A stretch of DNA of 64,000 nucleotides from Chlorops oryzae (Eukaryota > Arthropoda > Insecta > Diptera > Chloropidae): the NCBI GenBank assembly GCA_020466095.1, contig CM035807.1, positions 61,088,731 to 61,152,730 of the forward strand, read 5' to 3'. The position numbers and the translations under genes are program-made. A model generated the notes under the pieces. The model saw only the letters and a list, made by a program, of their open reading frames with translations. It made no database searches and was not told the origin of the DNA. Position 1 is the first letter of the stretch; every line of letters begins with the position of its first letter. Positions 55,177-64,000 of the stretch are shown here, piece by piece.

Positions 55177-55409
55177 TATGTTAATTGAAACAATTTTATA
55201 ATAAAATAAATTTTCAGTAAAATAAATTAATTTTTTGTGTAAATAAACTCATTAAACTTAAATTATCATTTAATAAACGGCCGCTAGTATCTAAGTATTC
55301 CTAATAATTACTTTTATATAAGGCATATACCCATACATTATATATTATTATCAAAACTAAAATAAAAATAAAGAAAAAAAAATCTCTATACTTTCAATTT
55401 TTTTTTCCC
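55177..55409 (+). other. AT-rich 3' untranslated region
   Basis: Repeated AATAAA-like words and no ORF; no env gene between integrase and the LTR. Confidence 0.6.
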
Positions 55410-55420
55410 AAAAAGGTAGG
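55410..55420 (+). other. Polypurine tract of plus-strand element
   Basis: AAAAAGGTAGG ends one base before the 3' LTR. Confidence 0.7.
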
Positions 55421-55974
55421 TGTTATGGACAAACGGTCACTTAAAGTCACTTATGTAATATTCCCTACTGGCATTCATATTAATCACTCAATTAAAGTCA
55501 CTCACGCGATATTTCCCACAGGCAGTTATGCTATTTTCTTTTACTACTTTCACTTACAAACAATGCTCATTTTTTATGATGACTCAAATCAACTTTATTG
55601 CTCAAACACAAAAAAGGTTAAAGCAAGAACAATGCACCAACTGCAGTACATGTGTCATTTGCAATACGACCCCGGTAGTTGGGAAAATCCAAGTGACCCT
55701 TTTCCAGTCGACACCGTAGATAAGCAAGCGAAAAATAGCAACTAAGAACCATATGTAAAAATGATATAAATATAGATTTTTAGCTCTAAGAATTCATTCA
55801 ATGTTCAAACCTGAACCCAGGCGTTCCAGTCGCCTAAGAATAAAATAAGGCGTAGCAGCCGCCACCGAAAAAAGACTTTGCCTCTTTCATTTTTTTCACC
55901 AAAAATACTGATGTTCCATAAACATCAATAAAGGACTTTCCGACTAAAAGTCCTGATTAAAAAGGGACATCATA
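55421..55974 (+). repeat. 3' LTR of plus-strand element
   Basis: 554 bp, the same length as the 5' LTR; differences seen include GTCACTC/TTCACTC near 55498 and CAGTCGAC/CATTCGAC near 55707. Confidence 0.93.
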
Positions 55975-55978
55975 CTTG
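55975..55978. repeat. Target duplication CTTG (right)
   Basis: Matches 51057-51060; the satellite monomer resumes as GACACTCGTG. Confidence 0.8.
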
Positions 55979-58900
55979 ACACTCGTGCTCCCTCCTTATG
56001 CCATAGTACTTAGAATGAAATTTTCGTGTCAAAATTTTTATCTCAGAATTTGATCAAACTTTGTGCAAAGGCTTTTGATAAAGGAGCCAAGAATATTCTG
56101 CAAGTTTCATCAAAATCGGAGACGGTCATATAATCGAGCTTGACACTCGTGCTCCCTCCTCATGCCATAGTACTTAGAATGAAATTTTCGTGTCAAAATT
56201 TTTATCTCAGAATTTGATCAAACTTTGTGCAAAGGCTTTTGATTAAGGAGCCAAGAATATTCTGCAAGTTTCATCAAAATCGGAGACGGTCATAAAATCG
56301 AGCTTGCCACTCGTGCTCCCTCCTCATGCCATAGTACTTAGAATGAAATTTTCGTGTCAAAATTTTTATCTCAGAATTTGATCAAACTTTGTGCAAAGGC
56401 TTTTGATAAAGGAGCCAAGAATATTCTGCAAGTTTCATCAAAATCGGAGACGGTCATATAATCGAGCTTGACACTCGTGCTCCCTCCTCATGCCATAGTA
56501 CTTAGAATGAAATTTTCGTGTCAAAATTTTTATCTCAGAATTTGATCAAACTTTGTGCAAAGGCTTTTGATAAAGGAGCCAAGAATATTCTGCAAGTTTC
56601 ATCAAAATCGGAGACGGTCATAAAATCGAGCTTGACACTCGTGCTCCCTCCTCATGCCATAGTACTTAGAATGAAATTTTCGTGTCAAAATTTTTATCTC
56701 AGAATTTGATCAAACTTTGTGCAAAGGCTTTTGATAAAGGAGCCAAGAATATTCTGCAAGTTTCATCAAAATCGGAGACGGTCATAAAATCGAGCTTGAC
56801 ACTCGTGCTCCCTCCTCATGCCATAGTACTTAGAATGAAATTTTCGTGTCAAAATTTTTATCTCAGAATTTGATCAAACTTTGTGCAAAGGCTTTTGATA
56901 AAGGAGCCAAGAATATTCTGCAAGTTTCATCAAAATCGGAGACGGTCATAAAATCGAGCTTGACACTCGTGCTCCCTCCTCATGCCATAGTACTTAGAAT
57001 GAAATTTTCGTGTCAAAATTTTTATCTCAGAATTTGATCAAACTTTGTGCAAAGGCTTTTGATTAAGGAGCCAAGAATATTCTGCAAGTTTCATCAAAAT
57101 CGGAGACGGTCATAAAATCGAGCTTGACACTCGTGCTCCCTCCTCATGCCATAGTACTTAGAATGAAATTTTCGTGTCAAAATTTTTATCTCAGAATTTG
57201 ATCAACTTTGTGCAAGGGCTTTTGATAAAGGAGCTAAGAATATTCTGCAAGTTTCATCAAAATCGGAGACGGTCATAAAATCGAGCTTGACACTCGTGCT
57301 CCCTCCTCATGCCATAGTACTTAGAATGAAATTTTCGTGTCAAAATTTTTATCTCAGAATTTGATCGAACTTTGTGCAAAGGCTATTGATTAAGGAGCCA
57401 AGAATATTCTGCAAGTTTCATCAAAATCGGAGACGGTCATAAAATAGAGCTTGACACTCGTGCTCCCTCCTCATGCCATAGTACTTAGAATGAAATTTTC
57501 GTGTCAAAATTTTTATCTCAGAATTTGATCAAACTTTGTGCAAAGGCTTTTGATTAAGGAGCCAAGAATATTCTGCAAGTTTCATCAAAATCGGAGACGG
57601 TCATAAAATCGAGCTTGCCACTCGTGCTCCCTCCTCATGCCATAGTACTTAGAATGAAATTTTCGTGTCAAAATTTTTATCTCAGAATTTGATCAAACTT
57701 TGTGCAAAGGCTTTTGATAAAGGAGCCAAGAATATTCTGCAAGTTTCATCAAAATCGGAGACGGTCATATAATCGAGCTTGACACTCGTGCTCCCTCCTC
57801 ATGCCATAGTACTTAGAATGAAATTTTCGTGTCAAAATTTTATCTCAGAATTTGATCAAACTGTGTGCAAAGGCTTTTAATTAAGGAGCCAAGATATTCT
57901 GCAAGTTTCATCAAAATCGGAGACGGTCATAAAATCGAGCTTGACACTCGTGCTCCCTCCTCGTCCCATAGTACCTAGAATGAAATTTGCGTGTCAAAAT
58001 TTTTATCTCAGAACTATATGAAACTTTGTGCAAAGGCTTTTGATAAAGGAGCCAAGAATATTCTGCAAGTTTCATCAAAACCGGAGACGGTCCTAAAATC
58101 GAGCTTGACACTCGTGCTCCCTCCTCTTGCCATAGTACTTAGAATGAAATTTTTGGTTCAACATTTTTATCTCAGAATTTGATCAAACTTTGTGCAAAGG
58201 CTTTTGATAAAGGAGCCATGAATATTCTGCAAGTTTCATCAAAATCGGAGACGGTCATAAAATCGAGCTTGACACTCGTGCTCCCTCCTCATGCCATAGT
58301 ACTTAGAATGAAATTTTTGGTTCAAAATTTTTATCTCAGAATTTGATCAAACTTTGTGCAAGGGCTTTTGATTAAGGAGCCAAGAATATTCTGCAAGTTT
58401 CATCAAAATCGGAGACGGTCATAAAATCGAGCTTGACACTCGTGCTCCCTCCTCATGCCATAGCACTTAGAATGAAATTTTCGTGTCAAAATTTTTATCT
58501 CAGAATTTGATCAAGCTTTGTGCAAGGGCTTTTGAAAAAGGAGCCAAGAATATTCTGCAAGTTTCATCAAAATCGGAGACGGTCATAAAATCGAGCTTGA
58601 CACTCGTGCTCCCTCCTCATGCCATAGTACTTAGAATGAAATTTTCGTGTCAAAATTTTTATCTCAGAATTTGATCAAACTTTGTGCAAGGGCTTTTGAT
58701 AAAGGAGCTAAGAATATTCTGCAAGTTTCATCAAAATCGGAGACGGTCATAAAATCAAGCTTGACACTCGTGCTCCCTCCTCATGCCATAGTACTTAGAA
58801 TGAAATTTTCGTGTCAAAATTTTTATCTCAGAATTTGATCGAACTTTGTGCAAAGGCTATTGATTAAGGAGCCAAGAATATTCTGCAAGTTTCATCAAAA

Positions 58901-59364
58901 TCGGAGACGGTCATAAAATCGAGCTTGACACTCGTGCTCCCTCCTCATGCCATAGTACTTAGAATGAAATTTTCGTGTCAAAATTTTTATCTCAGAATTT
59001 GATCAAACTTTGTGCAAAGGCTTTTGATTAAGGAGCCAAGAATATTCTGCAAGTTTCATCAAAATCGGAGACGGTCATAAAATCGAGCTTGACACTCGTG
59101 CTCCCTCCTCATGCCATAGTACTTAGAATAAAATTTTCGTGTCAAAATTTTTATCTCAGAATTTGACCAAACTTTGCGCAAAGCCTCATGATTAAAGAGC
59201 CAAGAATATTCTGCAAGTTTCATCAAAATCGGAGACGGTCATAAGATCGAGCTTGATACTCGTGCTTCCTCCTCGTCCCATAGTACTTAGAATGAAATTT
59301 TCGTGTCAAAATTTTTATCTCAGAATTTGATCAAAATTTGTGCAAAGGCTTTTGATTAAGGAGC
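55979..59364 (+). repeat. 164-bp satellite, block 3 (about 20 monomers)
   Basis: Continues the monomer broken by the LTR element. It includes the AGCACTTAG/GAAAAAGG variant near 58463 also seen at 48302 and 50103. It ends mid-monomer at GGAGC where the LTR-like fragment begins. Confidence 0.96.
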
Positions 59365-59781
59365 TGTAGTGTATCCTTCGCGTAGAAGAATTAATATTTT
59401 TATTTTATAGTTTTTATTTCTTTATATCCTAAAGGTTTTTATTTTGTTATGTCCCGCTATTGCTGAGCGGCAGGACTCGCAAATCTATTTGGCGGCTAGC
59501 GCCCAATATCTCTATATTTATACGGCGGAGATACGCCAAAGGAGTCAGCGACTAGCGCTTAATTCACCTTTTTATATTTATCCGGCGAAAGGTGCGCCAA
59601 ATCGAGAATGGATAAGCAAAGGGTTTCGCATGTAAATCCAATCTGAAGTTCCAACTGAACTTCAAGCTTTATTTATATCAAAAATATGTTAAGTAAGCAT
59701 AAATGAATTACAATTGGAAAATATAGAATCTTATGAATTAGCTTGTGAGGTATGCTGACAAAACACTTTCCCACGATTCAG
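59365..59781 (+). mobile_element. LTR-like fragment with tandem hairpins
   Basis: Unrelated to the satellite. It starts TGTAGTGTATCC at 59365 (the minus-strand element LTR starts TGTAGTGGCC). It has AT-rich sequence, then three short hairpins (59454-59594), then AAGCTTTATTTATATC and a tail to the gap. The start resembles a Gypsy-type LTR, but the other end and any target duplication are hidden. A 63-codon ORF (59444-59635) lies over the hairpins and is not supported. Confidence 0.45.
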
Positions 59782-59881
59782 NNNNNNNNNNNNNNNNNNN
59801 NNNNNNNNNNNNNNNNNNNNNNNNNNNNNNNNNNNNNNNNNNNNNNNNNNNNNNNNNNNNNNNNNNNNNNNNNNNNNNNNN
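59782..59881. other. Assembly gap (100 N) at satellite strand switch
   Basis: Exactly 100 N. Satellite left of it is on the + strand, right of it on the - strand. Confidence 0.99.
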
Positions 59882-62800
59882 TCTGGCTCCTTAATCAAAA
59901 GCCTTGCGCAAAGTTTGATCAAATTCTAGATAAAAATTTTGACACGAAATTTTCATTCTAAGTACTATGGGATAAGGAGGGAACACGAGTGTCAAGTTCG
60001 ATTTTATGACCGTCTCCGATTTTGATGAAACTTGCAGAATATTCTTGGCTCCTTAATCAAAAGCCCTTGCGCAAAGTTTGATTAAATTCTGAGATAAAAA
60101 TTTTGAACCAAAAATTTCATTCTAAGTTATATGGGATGAGGAGGGAGTACGAGTGTCAAACTCGATTTTATGACCGTCTCCGATTTTGATGAAACTTGCA
60201 GAATATTCTCGGCTCCTTAATCAAAAGCCTTTGCGCAAAGTTTGATCAAATTCTGAGATAAAAATTTTGACACGAAATTTTCATTCTAAGTACTATGGGA
60301 TAAGGAGGGAACACGAGTGTCAAGCTCGATCTTATGAGCGTGTCCGATTTTGATGAAACTTGCAGAATATTCTTGGCTCCTTAATCAAAAGCCCTTGCGC
60401 AAAGTTTGATAAATTCTGAGATAAAAATTTTGAACCAATAATTTCATTCTAAGTTTTATGGGATGAGGAGGGAGCACGAGTATCAAGCTCGATTTTATGA
60501 CCGTCTCCGATTTTGATGAAACTTGCAGAATATTCCTGGATCCTTAATCAAAAGCCCTTGCGCAAAGTTTGATCAAATTCTGAGATAAAAATGTTGACAC
60601 GAAAATTTCATTCTAATACTAAGGGATAAGGAGGGAGCACGAGTATCAAGCTCGTTTTTATGACCGTCTCCGATTTTGATGAAACTTGCAGAATATTCTT
60701 GGCTCCTTAATCAAAAGCCTTTGCGCAAAGTTTGATCAAATTCTCAGATAAAAATTTTGACACGAAATTTTCATTCTAAGTACTATGGGATAAGGAGGGA
60801 ACACGAGTGTCAAGCTCGATTTTATGACCGTCTCCGATTTTGATGAAACTTGCAGAATATTCTTGGCTCCTTAATCAAAAGCCCTTGCGCAAAGTTTGAT
60901 TAAATTCTGAGATAAAAATTTTGAACCAAAAATTTCATTCTAAGTTATATGGGATGAGGAGGGAGTACGAGTGTCAAACTCGATTTTATGACCGTCTCCG
61001 ATTTTGATGAAACTTGCAGAATATTCTCGGCTCCTTAATCAAAAGCCTTTGCGCAAAGTTTGATCAAATTCTGAGATAAAAATTTTGACACGAAATTTTC
61101 ATTCTAAGTACTATGGGATAAGGAGGGAACACGAGTGTCAAGCTCGATCTTATGAGCGTGTCCGATTTTGATGAAACTTGCAGAATATTCTTGGCTCCTT
61201 AATCAAAAGCCCTTGCGCAAAGTTTGATTAAATTCTGAGATAAAAATTTTGAACCAATAATTTCATTCTAAGTTTTATGGGATGAGGAGGGAGCACGAGT
61301 ATCAAGCTCGATTTTATGACCGTCTCCGATTTTGATGAAACTTGCAGAATATTCCTGGATCCTTAATCAAAAGCCCTTGCGCAAAGTTTGATCAAATTCT
61401 GAGATAAAAATGTTGACACGAAAATTTCATTCTAAGTACTAAGGGATAAGGAGGGAGCACGAGTATCAAGCTCGTTTTTATGACCGTCTCCGATTTTGAT
61501 GAAACTTGCAGAATATTCTCGGCTCCTTAATCAAAAGCCTTTGCGCAAAGTTTGATCAAATTCTGAGATAAAAATTTTGACACGAAATTTTCATTCTAAG
61601 TACTATGGGATAAGGAGGGAACACGAGTGTCAAGCTCGATCTTATGAGCGTGTCCGATTTTGATGAAACTTGCAGAATATTCTTGGCTCCTTAATCAAAA
61701 GCCCTTGCGCAAAGTTTGATTAAATTCTGAGATAAAAATTTTGAACCAAAAATTTCATTCTAAGTTATATGGGATGAGGAGGGAGTACGAGTGTCAAACT
61801 CGATTTTATGACCGTCTCCGATTTTGATGAAACTTGCAGAATATTCTCGGCTCCTTAATCAAAAGCCTTTGCGCAAAGTTTGATCAAATTCTGAGATAAA
61901 AATTTTGACACGAAATTTTCATTCTAAGTACTATGGGATAAGGAGGGAACACGAGTGTCAAGCTCGATCTTATGACGTGTCCGATTTTGATGAAGCTTGT
62001 AGAATATTCTTGGCTCCTTAATCGAAAGCCTTTGCGCAACGTTTGATCAAAATGTGAGATAAAAATTTTGAACCAAAAATTTCATTCTAAGTTATATGGG
62101 CTGAGGAGGGAGCACAAGTATCAAGCTCGATTTTATGACCGTCTCCGATTTTGATGAAACTTGCAGAATATTCTTGGCTCCTTAATCAAAAGCCCTTGCG
62201 CAAAGTTTGATCAAATTCTGAGATAAAAATTTTGACACGAAAATTATATGCTAAGTACAATGGGATGAGGAGGGAGTACGAGTGTCAAACTCGATTTTAT
62301 GACCGTCTCCGATTTTGATGAAACTTGCAGAATATTCTCGGCTCCTTAATCAAAAGCCTTTGCGCAAAGTTTGATCAAATTCTCAGATAAAAATTTTGAC
62401 ACGAAATTTTCATTCTTAGTACTATGGGATAAGGAGGGAACACGAGTTTCAAGCTCGATTTTATGACCGTGTCCGATTTTGATGAAACTTGCAGAATATT
62501 CTTGGCTCCTTAATCAAAAGCCCTTGCGCAAAGTTTGATTAAATTCTGAGATAAAAATTTTGAACCAATAATTTCATTCTAAGTTTTATGGGATGAGGAG
62601 GGAGCACGAGTATCAAGATCGATTTTATGACCGTTTTCGATTTTGATAAAACTTGCAGAATATTCTTGGATCCTTAATCAAAAGCCCTTGCGCAAAGTTT
62701 GATCAAATTCTGAGATAAAAATGTTGAACCAAAAATTATTTAAGTAGGGAAGAGGAGGCACGAGTATCAAGCTCGGTTTTATGACCGTCTCCGATTTTGA

Positions 62801-64000
62801 TGAAACTTGCAGAATATTCTTGGCTCCTTAATCAAAAGCCCTTGCGCAAAGTTATCAAATTCTGAGATAAAAATTTGTCACGAAAATTTCATTCTAAGTA
62901 CTATGGGATAAGGAGGGAGCACGAGTATCAAGCTCGATTTTATGACCCTCTCCGATTTAGACGAAACTTAGAATATTCTTGGCTCCTTAATCAAAAGCCG
63001 TTGCGCAAAGTTTGATCAAATTCTCAGATAAAATTTTGACACGAATTTTCATTCTAAGTACTATGGGATAAGGAGGGAACACGAGTGTCAAGTTCGATTT
63101 ATGACCGTCTCCGATTTGATGAAACTTGCAGAATATTCTTGGCTCCTTAATCAAAAGCCCTTGCGCAAAGTTTGATTAAATTCTGAGATAAAAATTTGAA
63201 CCAAAAATTTCATTCTAAGTTATATGGGATGAGGAGGGAGTACGAGTGTCAAACTCGATTTTATGACCGTCTCCGATTTTGATGAAACTTGCAGAATATT
63301 CTCGGCTCCTTAATCAAAAGCCTTTGCGCAAAGTTTGATCAAATTCTGAGATAAAAATTTTGACACGAAATTTTCATTCTAAGTACTATGGGATAAGGAG
63401 GGAACACGAGTGTCAAGCTCGATCTTATGAGCGTGTCCGATTTTGATGAAACTTGCAGAATATTCTTGGCTCCTTAATCAAAAGCCCTTGCGCAAAGTTT
63501 GATTAAATTCTGAGATAAAAATTTTGAACCAATAATTTCATTCTAAGTTTTATGGGATGAGGAGGGAGCACGAGTATCAAGCTCGATTTTATGACCGTCT
63601 CCGATTTTGATGAAACTTGCAGAATATTCCTGGATCCTTAATCAAAAGCCCTTGCGCAAAGTTTGATCAAATTCTGAGATAAAAATGTTGACACGAAAAT
63701 TTCATTCTAAGTACTAAGGGATAAGGAGGGAGCACGAGTATCAAGCTCGTTTTTATGACCGTCTCCGATTTAGACGAAGCTTGTAGAATATTCTTGGCTC
63801 CTTAATCGAAAGCCTTTGCGCAACGTTTGATCAAAATGTGAGATAAAAATTTTGAACCAAAAATTTCATTCTAAGTTATATGGGCTGAGGAGGGAGCACA
63901 AGTATCAAGCTCGATTTTATGACCGTCTCCGATTTTGATGAAACTTGCAGAATATTCTTGGCTCCTTAATCAAAAGCCCTTGCGCAAAGTTTGATCAAAT
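59882..64000 (-). repeat. 164-bp satellite, block 4, inverted (about 25 monomers)
   Basis: The same monomer reverse-complemented (CCGTCTCCGATTTTGATG, TGCAGAATATTCTTGGCTCC). Two subtypes interleave: GACACGAAA with GGATAAGGAGGGA, and GAACCAAAAA with GGATGAGGAGGGA. A roughly 820-bp five-monomer order recurs. It runs off the right window edge. Confidence 0.96.

Larger units (their letters stand above)
51061..55974 (+). mobile_element. mdg1/412-like LTR retrotransposon, internally deleted
   Basis: 4,914 bp with two 554-bp LTRs, primer site, two small ORFs, gag, protease remnant, integrase and polypurine tract. Nucleocapsid, RT and RNase H are absent by deletion. LTRs differ at six positions (about 1.1%). 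It is inserted in the satellite with a CTTG duplication. Confidence 0.93.

Noticed and set aside
30041..58838. Dozens of 63-codon open frames in the satellite (SKFLSQNLIKLCAKAF type)
   Set aside because: They begin at GTG, not ATG. The 164-bp period is not a multiple of 3, and the repetition is explained by the satellite itself.

Overview
The window looks like repeat-dominated, probably (peri)centromeric heterochromatin from an insect, most likely a higher fly. The basis is mdg1/412-type Gypsy LTR retrotransposons, one of them with 4-bp target duplications and both with tRNA-Arg-type primer sites, together with Jockey-type LINEs and tens of kilobases of a 164-bp satellite. The organism is inferred, not proven. 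I see no ordinary host gene, tRNA or rRNA. Three runs of exactly 100 N (21643-21742, 39898-39997, 59782-59881) look like scaffold gaps of unknown size.

Region 1 (1-17793) is a nest. An old Gypsy-type element (LTR/leader, then gag and pol, + strand) was entered by a Jockey LINE on the + strand (12994-17407, target duplication ATTTATG); the Gypsy pol reading resumes at 17415. A second Jockey lies head-to-head on the - strand. The whole block is tandemly duplicated with a period of about 7.42 kb: positions 1-6151 repeat as 7399-13570, joined by an AT-rich filler at 6152-6177. All coding sequences here carry stops or frameshifts.

Region 2 (17794-21642) holds two minisatellites (46-bp and 190-bp units), two 122-bp promoter-like repeats with TATAAAA, and a broken, apparently spliced gene for a family B DNA polymerase of Maverick/Polinton type with N-terminal C2H2 zinc fingers. 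It is cut off by the first gap.

Region 3 (21743-64000) is the satellite, roughly 180 monomers. Two mdg1/412-like LTR elements are inserted in it. One, on the - strand (22950-30015, 361-bp LTRs, duplication CCAT), is nearly full length but has a gag stop and pol frameshifts. The other, on the + strand (51061-55974, 554-bp LTRs, duplication CTTG), has lost its nucleocapsid, reverse transcriptase and RNase H but keeps integrase. Both carry a small one-helix membrane-protein ORF just before gag. After an LTR-like fragment with covarying hairpins (59365-59781) and the third gap, the satellite continues in the opposite orientation.

No gene network operates here. The functional story is transposition, nested insertion, segmental duplication and satellite higher-order amplification, with RNA-level structures (hairpin repeats in leaders and 3' ends, head-to-head LINEs) as the most interesting unexplained features.
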